64,000 nt of DNA from NCBI GenBank assembly GCA_040221475.1, contig JAVKEJ010000058.1:1-64000 (forward strand), in the 5' to 3' direction. Made by a program: the position numbers and the translations under genes. Under the pieces are notes generated by a model, which searched no databases, was not told where the DNA came from, and saw only the letters and a list, made by a program, of their open reading frames with translations. Shown here piece after piece: positions 16,273 through 25,738 of the stretch. The DNA is from WLXB01 sp040221475 (GTDB taxonomy: Bacteria; Pseudomonadota; Alphaproteobacteria; Rhodospirillales; Rhodospirillaceae). The number at the start of each line of letters is the position of its first letter. The first letter of the stretch is position 1.

Positions 16273-16764
16273 ATGGAACGCCTGACCTGGCTCGAAGAAA
16301 AGATTGCACCGACCCTTGAAGCCATGGGCTTTGAGGTTGTCCGCGTTGCCGTAACCGGTGAAAGCGGACGTCGAGCACTGCAGGTGATGGCAGACCGTGC
16401 CGATGGCAGTCTGATCAACATAGATGATTGCGCAGCCATAAGCGCCACTCTAAACGATGCCTTTGAAATTGAAGACCCATTAGAGGGCGCTTATAATTTG
16501 GAAGTCAGTTCAGCCGGTATTGATCGCCCATTAACACGGCCAAAAGACTTCGAAACTTACGTCGGCTTTGAAGCAAAAATACAAACACGACGCCCGATTG
16601 AAGGCCGTAAAAAATTTAAAGGTCTGCTGGGAGGTCTCAACCCGGCGGACACAGTTGTTATCAAGATAGATGGTGAGCAAATAACGCTGCCACTATCCGA
16701 AATAGATCGCGCGCAGTTGGTTCTTACAGACGCGCTTATAGCCGCAACGGCGCACAGTAACTGA
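16273..16764 (+). CDS. rimP: Ribosome maturation factor RimP
   Basis: 163 aa from the ATG at 16273. An open frame exists from 16213, but that lies in the terminator T-tract, and MERLTWLEEKIAPTLEAMGFE matches the family N-terminus. The signature NIDDCAAISATLNDAFEIEDP and YNLEVSSAGIDRPL blocks follow. RimP assists late 30S subunit assembly. No good Shine-Dalgarno is visible, so the exact start is less certain. It heads the rimP-nusA-ylxR-infB-rbfA-truB-rpsO-pnp set. Confidence 0.92.
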   Translation: MERLTWLEEKIAPTLEAMGFEVVRVAVTGESGRRALQVMADRADGSLINIDDCAAISATLNDAFEIEDPLEGAYNLEVSSAGIDRPLTRPKDFETYVGFEAKIQTRRPIEGRKKFKGLLGGLNPADTVVIKIDGEQITLPLSEIDRAQLVLTDALIAATAHSN

Positions 16765-16795
16765 ATAGAAATACGCACAAGGTGAGAAGTAAGTC

Positions 16796-18376
16796 ATGTC
16801 CGATAGCATAGCGATGCCCCGCCCAGAACTGATTCAAGTCGCGGATACTGTTGCGCGCGACAAGTCGATTGAGCGTGAGGAAGTCTTCATGATTATGGAG
16901 CAGGCTTTGCAAAAAGCTGGCCGCTCAAAATATGGTCAAGAAAAAGATATTCGCGCATCCATTGACCGCAAAACCGGAGAGATTCGACTGGCCCGTTACC
17001 TGGAAGTAATGGCTGAAGAAGACGATGTTGAAGACGAGAACACCCAACTAACAATTGAACAGGCCAAACGAAAGAAAAAGGACGCAGAGGTCGGTGAGTT
17101 TCTGATTGACCCACTACCGCCAATCGATTTTGGCCGCATTTCATCACAAATGGCCAAACAAGTTATCGTTCAGCGTGTTCGGGAAGCGGAACGTGCGCGC
17201 CAGTTTGAAGAGTACAAAGATCGCGTCGGTGAAATTATTAACGGGCTTGTTAAACGTGTAGAGTTTGGGAACGTTGTCGTTGACCTGGGCCGCGCTGAAG
17301 GTCTGCTGCGGCGAGATGAGCTTATTCCACGCGAACACTTTAAGAATGGCGATCGCGTACGCGCATACATCATTGATGTTCGTGAAGAACCGCGTGGGCC
17401 ACAAATCTTTTTATCCCGTACATGCCCTGAGTTCATGGCGATGCTGTTTGCTCAGGAAGTACCAGAAATATATGACGGCATTATCGAGATTAAGGCCGTT
17501 GCCCGTGATCCAGGTAGCCGCGCTAAAATTGCCGTGATCTCTAAAGATGCATCAATTGACCCTGTCGGGGCCTGCGTTGGGATGCGCGGCAGCCGTGTGC
17601 AAGCGGTTGTGGCAGAACTGCAGGGCGAGAAGATTGACATTATTCAGTGGAATGAAGACCCGGCAACGTTTGTCGTGAACGGGTTGGCTCCGGCCGAAGT
17701 GAGTAAAGTTGTGCTGGACGAAGATTCGGGTCGGATTGAAGTTGTTGTGCCGGATGACCAGTTATCGTTGGCCATCGGTAGACGCGGCCAGAATGTTCGG
17801 CTTGCCTCTCACCTGACGGGCTGGACCATTGATATTCTGACAGAAGATGAAGAAAGCGCCCGCCGACAAGAAGAATTCCGCAGCCGCAGCCAAGCCTTCA
17901 TTGATGGTCTGGATGTGGATGAGGTGATTGCTCATCTTCTCGTCACCGAAGGCTTCACCTCTTTGGAAGAAGTGGCCTTCGTTCCGGAAGACGAACTGAC
18001 CCGCATTGAAGGGTTTGATGAAGACATTGCCACTGAACTCAAAGCGCGTGCCCAGGCGTTCATCGAAGAAGAAAATCAGAAAGTCGTCACAAAACTGAAT
18101 GATTTGGGTGTGGCCGAAGATTTGCTCACCGCTGGGATTGACGGCCTGGACATGGAAATGATGGTCACCCTTGGCGAAGGCGGTGTTAAAACCAGAGACG
18201 ATCTGGCCGATTTGGCTTCGGATGAGTTGATTGAAATCCTTGGCGTTGGGTCGATGTCGATGGAGGAGGCCAACACAATGATTATGGCCGCTCGGGCGCA
18301 CTGGTTTGAAGACGAAGACAGCGAGACAAGTGACGCAGACTCTTCCGATGACGAGTCCGCGGAGGATGTCGAATAG
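16796..18376 (+). CDS. nusA: Transcription termination/antitermination factor NusA
   Basis: 526 aa. It has the N-terminal RNA-polymerase-binding domain (about 1-130), S1 domain (about 140-205, with LVKRVEFGNVVVDLGRAEG), two KH domains (about 235-350, GACVGMRGSRVQAVV and LAIGRRGQNVRLAS), then two C-terminal helix-hairpin-helix acidic repeats (about 370-425 and 430-505). The acidic tail is normal for alphaproteobacteria. The gene starts 31 bases after rimP, and the following ylxR start overlaps its end. Confidence 0.97.
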   Translation: MSDSIAMPRPELIQVADTVARDKSIEREEVFMIMEQALQKAGRSKYGQEKDIRASIDRKTGEIRLARYLEVMAEEDDVEDENTQLTIEQAKRKKKDAEVGEFLIDPLPPIDFGRISSQMAKQVIVQRVREAERARQFEEYKDRVGEIINGLVKRVEFGNVVVDLGRAEGLLRRDELIPREHFKNGDRVRAYIIDVREEPRGPQIFLSRTCPEFMAMLFAQEVPEIYDGIIEIKAVARDPGSRAKIAVISKDASIDPVGACVGMRGSRVQAVVAELQGEKIDIIQWNEDPATFVVNGLAPAEVSKVVLDEDSGRIEVVVPDDQLSLAIGRRGQNVRLASHLTGWTIDILTEDEESARRQEEFRSRSQAFIDGLDVDEVIAHLLVTEGFTSLEEVAFVPEDELTRIEGFDEDIATELKARAQAFIEEENQKVVTKLNDLGVAEDLLTAGIDGLDMEMMVTLGEGGVKTRDDLADLASDELIEILGVGSMSMEEANTMIMAARAHWFEDEDSETSDADSSDDESAEDVE

Positions 18377-19046
18377 AGTGACTTTTGACACCACCTCATC
18401 GGACGACAACGTCATGAGTTCAGACCAGCGTGATGATGCCCATCAGGAATCAGACCTGGACTCTGGACCGCTGCGGACGTGTTTTGCCAGTGGCGTGCAA
18501 CGTCCAAAGGCAGAATTGCTGCGTTTTGTTGTTGGACCGGATGAGCAAATTATATTTGATGCGGCGGAACGCTTACCAGGTCGGGGTTTGTGGTTAACCC
18601 CGGAGCGGGATATAATAGAAACAGCATCGTCTAAGCGTCTGTTTTCAAGAGCTGCCCGGCGAGCTGTTCAAGTGCCTGATGGGTTGTTAGATCATGTCGC
18701 GGCCAGCCTTAAGCGGCGCTGCCTTGATCGCCTGGGATTGGCACGCCGCGCCGGCTTGGTTGCGGTTGGGTTTGAGAAAGTTCGTGCTCAGGCAACAGCG
18801 GGTCAGACTGCGCTGATTCTGGAAGCGAGTGATGGCGCGGAAGGCGGGCGGCGAAAAGTAACGGGACTGGCGCCCGACGCAGAGGTCATAGACGCCTTTA
18901 CCAGCGCTGAGTTGGGGCAGGCCGTTGGGCGAGACCATGCTGTCCATGTTGGTCTGTCGTCAGACAAACTAACGACTGGCTTGGTGGCAGAGTCAAAAAA
19001 ATACTTAGGCGTTGCCAACGTGGTAAAGCCACAGAGAGACGACTGA
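18366..19046 (+). CDS. ylxR: YlxR-type RNA-binding protein (DUF448)
   Basis: About 226 aa. The YlxR domain is seen as PLRTCFASGVQRPKAELLRF then LPGRGLWLTPERD; a C-terminal L7Ae-like domain follows with LGLARRAGLVAVGFEKV. This fused form is typical of alphaproteobacteria and always sits between nusA and infB. Related proteins bind RNA and may modulate RNase P. The ATG at 18366 overlaps the nusA stop; GTG at 18378 and ATG at 18414 are alternatives, and a GGAGG at 18361-18365 would suit the GTG better. Confidence 0.87.
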   Translation: MSNRVTFDTTSSDDNVMSSDQRDDAHQESDLDSGPLRTCFASGVQRPKAELLRFVVGPDEQIIFDAAERLPGRGLWLTPERDIIETASSKRLFSRAARRAVQVPDGLLDHVAASLKRRCLDRLGLARRAGLVAVGFEKVRAQATAGQTALILEASDGAEGGRRKVTGLAPDAEVIDAFTSAELGQAVGRDHAVHVGLSSDKLTTGLVAESKKYLGVANVVKPQRDD

Positions 19047-19076
19047 GAACGTAATAAGATTTAGACTGAGGGGAGC

Positions 19077-21626
19077 ATGGGCTCCCAAAACAGAATGGTA
19101 CAAAACGGTATGGCCGACGAAGCAAAAAAACCTTTGAGCTTAGGACGTGGCAAGCTCGAATTGAAAAAGACGGTAGAGACTGGACAGGTCCGCCAGAGCT
19201 TTTCGCACGGCCGGACGAAAGTCGTTCAAGTCGAGCGTAAGCGTAAGCGTCAATTCGAGATGGGCGCTGACGGCAAAGTACAGGAAGTTAAATCTCAGGC
19301 TCCTGGAACGCTGAAAAAGCCGAGCGCCGAAAAAGCTGCTGATGCGGTTCAACGCAAACTGAGCGCAGAAGAAACAGCGCACCGCCTAAAGGTGCTGCAG
19401 GATGCAAAACGCGCAGAAGAAGAAGAACGCAAGGCCGAGGAAGAACGCCTCGCAAACGCCGAACTGCAGCGCGCGAACGAACCAGAGGCCGACGTCGAGG
19501 ATGAGCCTGCCGAAGAACAGGTCGCAGCAGAAGCGCCTGCCGTTGAGGATACTTCAGAGCCGGTTGTAGACATCCCGGTTGAACCGGTCATTCCCCCTGA
19601 CCCAGAAAAATCTGCGATCTCTCATCGCAAAGCCGCCCTTGCAGACAAAGAAGAAGACTCGGAGATCAAGAAGTCAAAAACCGGGCATAAGGCTCCCGCC
19701 AAAAAGAGTGGGGAGCAACGCCGCAGGTCCGGCAAGCTGACGATCTCAGCTGCACTTGAAGGTGATGATCAAATTGAGCGCGGACGCTCAATGGCCGCCT
19801 TACGCCGCGCGCAAGAAAAAGAACGCCGCAAACAAATGCAGCAGCAAAAATCGGCGATGCCGTCAGAAAAAATTGTGCGTGAAGTTGTTGTTCCTGAGAG
19901 CATCACTGTTCAGGAGCTGTCTAACCGCATGGCAGAGCGGTCGGCCAATGTGGTCAAAGCCCTTATGAAACTTGGAATTATGGCAACCATCAACGAAGTG
20001 ATTGATGCCGATACTGCGGAATTGGTCGCCCAAGAATTTGGGCACACCATCAGGCGCGTCTCGGAAGACGATGTGCTGACCGGCCTGAGTGACGGTTTTG
20101 ATGATGAGAACGCCACAGAGGACCGCCCCGCCGTTGTGACCGTGATGGGCCACGTTGATCACGGCAAAACTTCACTGCTTGATGCGTTGCGCAAAGCAGA
20201 CGTTGTGTCCGGCGAAGCGGGCGGAATTACTCAGCATATTGGCGCCTATCAGGTGCGCATGGACGGCAATAAAAAACTGACGTTCTTAGATACACCAGGC
20301 CATGAAGCGTTTACCGCGATGCGGTCTCGAGGCGCACAGGCAACCGATATTGTCGTGCTTGTTGTTGCCGCCGATGACGGCATTATGCCGCAAACAATTG
20401 AGGCGATTAAACACGCCAAGGCCGCTGAAGTGCCCATTATTGTTGCCATCAATAAGATGGATAAAGAAGGGGCCAACCCCGACAAAGTGCGGCAGGAACT
20501 GTTGAGCCACGAGATTGTGGTTGAAGAGATGGGTGGAGAAACCCTGACGGTCGAAGTCTCAGCAACACAAAAATTAAACCTCGATAAGTTGCTGGAAACG
20601 ATACAGCTTCAAGCTGAACTTCTTGATCTGAAGGCCAACCCGGACCGGTCGGCTGAAGGCGTTGTGATTGAAGCTAAGATGGAAAAGGGCAAGGGATCTG
20701 TTGCCACCATCTTGGTGCAAAAAGGCACACTTAGAGTCGGTGACATTTTTGTCTCCGGCGCGGAATGGGGACGCGTTCGCGCCCTGGTGAATGACCAGGG
20801 AAAACAAATCAAGTCGGCATTGCCCTCCGCCCCTGTTGAAGTTTTAGGCTTTAATGGAACGCCGCACGCGGGCGACGATTTTATTGTTGTTGATGGTGAA
20901 GCGCGGGCCAGAGAAGTTGCAGATTTCCGAGCCCGTAAGAAGCGTGACAACCTGGCAGCCGGCAGCGGCAGCACAATGGAACAAATGTTTGCTCTGATTC
21001 AGGCCGGTCAAAGCGAAGACTTGCCTGTTGTTGTGAAAGCTGATGTTCAGGGTTCTGTTGAAGCCTTGACCGGAACGCTGGAAAAAATTGGCACGGACAA
21101 CGCACACGTTAAAGTTATTCATGGCGCTGTCGGACCCATTAATGAGTCGGATATTACTCTCGCCGTAGCCTCTAAGGCGGTCATTATTGGCTTTAATGTG
21201 CGCGCCAATGCGCAAGCACGAGAGCTTGCCAAACGCGATAATGTCGATGTGCGGTATTACTCGATCATTTACAACGTGGCCGATGACATTAAGAGCGTCC
21301 TTTCTGGACGGCTGTCCCCCAAATATCGCGAGAACTTCCTGGGATACGCAGATATTCGCGAAGTTTTTGCCGTCTCGAAAGTCGGTAAGGTTGCAGGGTG
21401 CTTGGTCACAGAAGGCACGATCAAACGCGGATGTAAGGTCCGGCTTCTGCGTGACGACGTCGTTATCCATGAAGGCGATCTATCGCAACTCAAGCGCTTT
21501 AAGGATGATGTGAAGGAAGTCCGCGAAGGGACTGAGTGCGGCGCAGCTTTTGCCAACTATCAAGACATCCAGGTTAATGACCGGATTGAGTGCTTTGAGC
21601 TTGAACAAGTCGAAATTGAATTATAG
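19077..21626 (+). CDS. infB: Translation initiation factor IF-2
   Basis: 849 aa. A long charged N-terminal region (about 1-330, rich in Glu, Lys and Ala) precedes the GTPase domain with G1 GHVDHGKT, G3 DTPGH and G4 NKMD, then the C-terminal beta-barrel domains that bind initiator tRNA. The typical alphaproteobacterial N-terminus KPLSLGRGKLELKKTVETGQ is present. The ATG at 19077 is preceded by a purine-rich gaggggag; the ATG at 19107 (MADEAKKP) is also plausible. It is flanked by ylxR and rbfA as expected. Confidence 0.97.
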   Translation: MGSQNRMVQNGMADEAKKPLSLGRGKLELKKTVETGQVRQSFSHGRTKVVQVERKRKRQFEMGADGKVQEVKSQAPGTLKKPSAEKAADAVQRKLSAEETAHRLKVLQDAKRAEEEERKAEEERLANAELQRANEPEADVEDEPAEEQVAAEAPAVEDTSEPVVDIPVEPVIPPDPEKSAISHRKAALADKEEDSEIKKSKTGHKAPAKKSGEQRRRSGKLTISAALEGDDQIERGRSMAALRRAQEKERRKQMQQQKSAMPSEKIVREVVVPESITVQELSNRMAERSANVVKALMKLGIMATINEVIDADTAELVAQEFGHTIRRVSEDDVLTGLSDGFDDENATEDRPAVVTVMGHVDHGKTSLLDALRKADVVSGEAGGITQHIGAYQVRMDGNKKLTFLDTPGHEAFTAMRSRGAQATDIVVLVVAADDGIMPQTIEAIKHAKAAEVPIIVAINKMDKEGANPDKVRQELLSHEIVVEEMGGETLTVEVSATQKLNLDKLLETIQLQAELLDLKANPDRSAEGVVIEAKMEKGKGSVATILVQKGTLRVGDIFVSGAEWGRVRALVNDQGKQIKSALPSAPVEVLGFNGTPHAGDDFIVVDGEARAREVADFRARKKRDNLAAGSGSTMEQMFALIQAGQSEDLPVVVKADVQGSVEALTGTLEKIGTDNAHVKVIHGAVGPINESDITLAVASKAVIIGFNVRANAQARELAKRDNVDVRYYSIIYNVADDIKSVLSGRLSPKYRENFLGYADIREVFAVSKVGKVAGCLVTEGTIKRGCKVRLLRDDVVIHEGDLSQLKRFKDDVKEVREGTECGAAFANYQDIQVNDRIECFELEQVEIEL

Positions 21627-21665
21627 TTCACGGTCAGTATTTTACGCTGATCCCTAGGAATTCAA

Positions 21666-22115
21666 ATGGCAAAGAACAAGGCGGGTCCGCGAAGTCAGCG
21701 GCAATTGCGCGTTGGAGAAGCCCTGCGTCATGCGCTAGCACAGGTCATTGAAAGAGAAACTTTTCGGGACCCTGATCTCCTTGATATCACTTTGACTGTG
21801 ACAGAGGTCGAGGCGAGTCCGGACTTAAAACACGCCACAGTTTACGTGATGCGTTTGGGCGGCGGAGACATGACTCCCGTGCTGCAAGGACTGGCGCGGG
21901 TAAAATCGTTTCTTCGGCGAGAAATTGCCCATCGCGTAACTTTACGCCATGTGCCCGAACTTCATTTCGCAACGGATAGTACTTTTGATACAGCACAGCA
22001 CATTGAAGATTTATTGCATCGACCTGACGTCGCACGCGATCTCAAAGCTCCAGACAACTCTGACGACTCGCTCGACGAAGAGAATGGACCGGTAGACTCT
22101 CAAAGTGGCACGTAA
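21666..22115 (+). CDS. rbfA: Ribosome-binding factor A
   Basis: 149 aa. It shows the KH-like fold of RbfA with RVGEALRHALAQVIERE at the N-terminus and LRREIAHRVTLRHVPELHFATDSTFD at about 76-101. RbfA helps 30S maturation near helix 1 of 16S rRNA. It ends in an acidic tail. The stop overlaps the truB start by 11 bases. Confidence 0.94.
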   Translation: MAKNKAGPRSQRQLRVGEALRHALAQVIERETFRDPDLLDITLTVTEVEASPDLKHATVYVMRLGGGDMTPVLQGLARVKSFLRREIAHRVTLRHVPELHFATDSTFDTAQHIEDLLHRPDVARDLKAPDNSDDSLDEENGPVDSQSGT

Positions 22116-23034
22116 ACAACGGGGACAGCCCATATCCGGCTGGTTAGCCCTGGACAAACCCCTTGGCCTGACATCGACCCAGGCTTTGGGTAAGGCAAGG
22201 CGCTTCTTGGACGCGTCTAAAGCTGGTCACGGTGGCACGCTTGATCCTTTAGCAACAGGCATTTTGCCGATCGCCTTTGGCGAAGCGACAAAAACCGTCT
22301 CTTTTGCTATGGAGTCATCCAAAACGTATCGATTCGAAGTAAAATGGGGAGAAACAACGGCCACAGATGACCGTGAAGGGGATGTTATAGCTAGATCTGA
22401 AAATCGTCCTACCCCCTCAGACATTGAGAATTTGCTTCCTAGCTTTTGCGGTAAAATCCTTCAGATTCCGCCAAAATACTCAGCCATTAAAATTTTTGGA
22501 CAACGCGCGTACGACTTAGCGCGCGCAGATCAAGACGTTGATCTTGAACCCCGAACTGTAAATATCGACCGATTTGTGCGGCTAGAGCTGGGTTTGCCCC
22601 CTGATCATGATGTTTTCGAGGTCGACTGCGGCAAAGGCACCTATGTTCGAGCGCTTGCAAGAGACTTGGCAGTCGCGCTTGGAACCTGTGGGCATGTCTC
22701 TCAACTGCGCCGCACCCGCTGTGGGCCATTTGATGAAAAAGTCGCGATTTCCCTGGATAAACTGGAGGCTTTAGGGCATAAAGCCGCCGGCTCTGGGGTC
22801 CTTCTCCCCGTTGCGACCGTGCTGGACGACATCCCGGCATTGGCCCTGACGGACGAAGAGGCCCGCCGCATGCGCCACGGACAGTCTATATCACTTTTTT
22901 CCGTGGCCAACCGCACCCCAATAAGCGGATTAACGCCGGGCGCAACCGTTCAGGCGGTTTGTGGGGAAAGGTTGATTGCGGTGGCCACCGTTGCGAACGG
23001 GCTCTTAAAGCCTGTTCGTGTTTTTAACACCTGA
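22105..23034 (+). CDS. truB: tRNA pseudouridine-55 synthase TruB
   Basis: 309 aa, GTG start overlapping rbfA. The catalytic block GHGGTLDPLATGILPI (about residues 41-56) contains the essential Asp, and VDCGKGTYVRALARDL (about 172-187) is the second family motif. The enzyme isomerises U55 in the T-loop of tRNAs. It lies in the usual place before rpsO. Confidence 0.96.
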   Translation: MARKQRGQPISGWLALDKPLGLTSTQALGKARRFLDASKAGHGGTLDPLATGILPIAFGEATKTVSFAMESSKTYRFEVKWGETTATDDREGDVIARSENRPTPSDIENLLPSFCGKILQIPPKYSAIKIFGQRAYDLARADQDVDLEPRTVNIDRFVRLELGLPPDHDVFEVDCGKGTYVRALARDLAVALGTCGHVSQLRRTRCGPFDEKVAISLDKLEALGHKAAGSGVLLPVATVLDDIPALALTDEEARRMRHGQSISLFSVANRTPISGLTPGATVQAVCGERLIAVATVANGLLKPVRVFNT

Positions 23035-23054
23035 CGTGATTTAAGGAGTACACG

Positions 23055-23324
23055 ATGTCGATTACAGCAGGCCGTAAGCAAGAGCTTATAAAAGAATATG
23101 CCACAAAAGACGGAGACACCGGTTCACCGGAAGTACAAGTCGCTATCTTAAGTGAACGCATTAAGAACCTAACAGATCATTTGAAGACGCACGCTAAAGA
23201 CAACCATTCGCGTCGTGGCCTTCTCATGATGGTAGGACAGCGTCGCCGGATGCTGGACTATGTAAAAAAGAAATCTCAGAAGCGTTATGAAACGCTGATT
23301 GGAAGCCTGGGTCTCAGGCGTTAA
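23055..23324 (+). CDS. rpsO: 30S ribosomal protein S15
   Basis: 89 aa, the exact normal length. DTGSPEVQVAILSERI and HSRRGLLMMVGQRRRMLDY are the universal S15 blocks. A strong Shine-Dalgarno (aaggag) stands before the ATG. S15 binds the central domain of 16S rRNA. The gene precedes pnp with a 234-base spacer, as in E. coli. Confidence 0.98.
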   Translation: MSITAGRKQELIKEYATKDGDTGSPEVQVAILSERIKNLTDHLKTHAKDNHSRRGLLMMVGQRRRMLDYVKKKSQKRYETLIGSLGLRR

Positions 23325-23472
23325 TCGGTTGCGATCTCGCATACCGAACTCTCAAATGAACTGGCCTACCATAGTCGGAGATAACAGCGGCCGAATCCGG
23401 ATGAGCCGGGTAAGGTTGACGCTGATTGCCGGCGCGCAGCGGACGGTCAGTTTTAACAATTACACATACCGC

Positions 23473-23539
23473 TGCCTGTAGGGGGCTGATGACAGCGTGC
23501 TGATAGAGCAAAGCTGTTTGCACACTTTGGTGCCAGCCC
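23473..23539 (+). promoter_or_regulatory. Candidate long stem-loop in pnp leader
   Basis: GGGCTG (23473-23478) pairs with CAGCCC (23534-23539), and inside it AGCGTGC pairs with GCACACT (one mismatch), with a GCAAA/TTTGC hairpin (23508-23521) as an alternative at the top. The structure ends just before the pnp Shine-Dalgarno (23546-23550). In enterobacteria a leader hairpin cut by RNase III mediates PNPase autoregulation; the position here suggests a similar role, but this is inference. Confidence 0.4.
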
Positions 23540-23558
23540 GGAGAAAAGGAATTATTTT

Positions 23559-25703
23559 ATGTCCATGTTTACAACATACCGCAAAGAGATTGATTGGGGT
23601 GGACGCAAACTCGTTTTAGAAACTGGAAAAATTGCGCGACAAGCCAACGGGGCAGTCGTCGCAACTTACGGAGAAACATCAGTCCTGTGTACAGCGGTCG
23701 GCCAGCGCTCACCTAAGCCTGGTGTAGATTTTTTCCCGCTCACAGTGAACTACCAAGAGAAAACATACGCCGCCGGTAAAATACCTGGCGGCTTCTTTAA
23801 GCGCGAAGGTCGGCCAACAGAGAAAGAAACTCTTGTCTCTCGTTTGATTGACCGTCCGCTACGTCCGTTGTTCCATGAAAGCTACCGCAATGAAACACAG
23901 GTGATTTGTACGGTTCTCTCCCATGACCTAGAGAATGACCCGGACGTTATTGCCATGATCGGCGCCTCAGCTGCCCTGACAATTTCAGGCATCCCGTTCC
24001 TTGGCCCGATTGGCGCGGCTCGTGTTGGATACAAAGACGGGAACTATGTTCTGAACCCCTTGATGGGAGACGTTGCTGAGTCTGACCTTGACCTTGTGCT
24101 CGCGGGAACACGCGAAGGGGTGCTGATGGTCGAAAGCCAGGCGAATGAGCTGTCAGAAGAAATCATGCTTGGGGCCGTGAATTACGGGCATGAGCAAATG
24201 CAAATGATCATCGACGGCATTATTGGCTTGGCTGAAATGTGTGCCAAGGAGCCGTTTGATATCGCAGAACCACCAGCTGAAATTTCGATCGTCAAAGAAA
24301 AATTTGCCGCCTTCGCTGGTGACATTGAAGCGGCCTATCAACTGCAGATCAAACAAGATCGGCAGGAAGCACTGTCAGTGGCTAAAAACAAAGCCATCGA
24401 AAGCCTGGGCGATAATGAAGCAGAGCTGGCTGTTGCCGGAAAAGTTTTCAAGTCCATGGAGCAGGACATTGTTCGTGGCAGCATTCTGAAAACCGGCAAG
24501 CGCATTGATGGCCGCACGACCGTTGATGTCCGGCAAATTGAATCCGAAGTGGGTGTACTGCGTCGCGCACACGGCTCGGCCCTGTTCACCCGTGGGGAAA
24601 CCCAGGCCCTTGTGACGGCAACGCTCGGCACCGGTCGGGACGAACAAATCATTGATGCCCTTGAAGGTGAATTCCGCGAAAACTTCATGCTGCATTACAA
24701 CTTTCCTCCTTACTCAGTTGGTGAAACTGGACGTATGGGTGGCACGGGTCGTCGTGAAGTTGGTCACGGCAAACTGGCATGGCGCGCTATTCGTCCGTTG
24801 CTGCCTTCAAAAGAAGATTTTCCTTACACCTTGCGGGTTGTGTCTGAGATTACAGAATCCAACGGATCTTCCTCGATGGCTACAGTCTGCGGCACATCCC
24901 TTGCTTTGATGGATGCCGGTGTCCCATTGGGTCGTCCCGTTGCCGGTATCGCGATGGGTTTGATCAAAGAAGGCAATGACTTTGCTGTTCTGTCTGACAT
25001 CTTGGGTGACGAAGATCATCTTGGCGATATGGACTTTAAGGTCGCTGGTACCGATCAGGGCATCACGTCTTTGCAGATGGACATCAAAATCACTTCCATC
25101 ACCAAAGACATTATGGAAATTGCTCTGAACCAAGCAAAAGGTGGGCGTCTTCACATTTTGGGAGAGATGAGCAACGCTATCACCTCATCCCGCGAGCAAG
25201 TCTCGGGCCATGCCCCACGGATCACTACGTTGTCGGTTCCTAAAGACAAAATTCGCGACATCATTGGAACGGGCGGCAAGGTCATTCGTGAAATCCAAGA
25301 AGAAACAGGTTGTAAAATCGATATTGATGACGACGGCACTGTTAAAGTCGCATCGTCTGATCAAGCCGCCACGGATGATGCCGTTGCGCGTATTCGTGAC
25401 ATCATTGCCGAAGCTGAAGTTGGAACGATCTATACTGGTAAGGTTGTGAAGCTTATGGACTTTGGAGCCTTCGTCAACTTCCTCGGTAAACGCGATGGTC
25501 TGGTTCATATTTCAGAACTTGCCCCACAGCGTGTTGAAAAAGTCTCTGACATTGTCAGTGAAGGTGACACGGTTAAAGTGAAGTGCTTAGCCGTCGATGA
25601 TCGCGGCAAGGTCAAGTTGTCAATGAAACGCGTCGACCAAGAAACCGGCGAAGACATAGATGGTAAGGCAAAAGAAGAAGGCACGCCTGCCGCAGAGGGT
25701 TAG
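23559..25703 (+). CDS. pnp: Polyribonucleotide nucleotidyltransferase
   Basis: 714 aa, normal length. Two RNase PH domains (about 1-140 and 310-540, with FFKREGRPTEKETLVSRLID and NGSSSMATVCGTSLALMDAG) flank an alpha-helical domain. A KH domain (IIGTGGKVIREIQEETG, about 568-584) and an S1 domain (VKLMDFGAFVNFLGKRDGLVHISE) close the protein. It degrades RNA 3' to 5' by phosphorolysis in the degradosome. Shine-Dalgarno aagga is 8 bases before the ATG. Confidence 0.98.
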   Translation: MSMFTTYRKEIDWGGRKLVLETGKIARQANGAVVATYGETSVLCTAVGQRSPKPGVDFFPLTVNYQEKTYAAGKIPGGFFKREGRPTEKETLVSRLIDRPLRPLFHESYRNETQVICTVLSHDLENDPDVIAMIGASAALTISGIPFLGPIGAARVGYKDGNYVLNPLMGDVAESDLDLVLAGTREGVLMVESQANELSEEIMLGAVNYGHEQMQMIIDGIIGLAEMCAKEPFDIAEPPAEISIVKEKFAAFAGDIEAAYQLQIKQDRQEALSVAKNKAIESLGDNEAELAVAGKVFKSMEQDIVRGSILKTGKRIDGRTTVDVRQIESEVGVLRRAHGSALFTRGETQALVTATLGTGRDEQIIDALEGEFRENFMLHYNFPPYSVGETGRMGGTGRREVGHGKLAWRAIRPLLPSKEDFPYTLRVVSEITESNGSSSMATVCGTSLALMDAGVPLGRPVAGIAMGLIKEGNDFAVLSDILGDEDHLGDMDFKVAGTDQGITSLQMDIKITSITKDIMEIALNQAKGGRLHILGEMSNAITSSREQVSGHAPRITTLSVPKDKIRDIIGTGGKVIREIQEETGCKIDIDDDGTVKVASSDQAATDDAVARIRDIIAEAEVGTIYTGKVVKLMDFGAFVNFLGKRDGLVHISELAPQRVEKVSDIVSEGDTVKVKCLAVDDRGKVKLSMKRVDQETGEDIDGKAKEEGTPAAEG

Positions 25704-25738
25704 ACTTTAAAGAGAAGCCCAGCCGAGAAATTCGCAGC

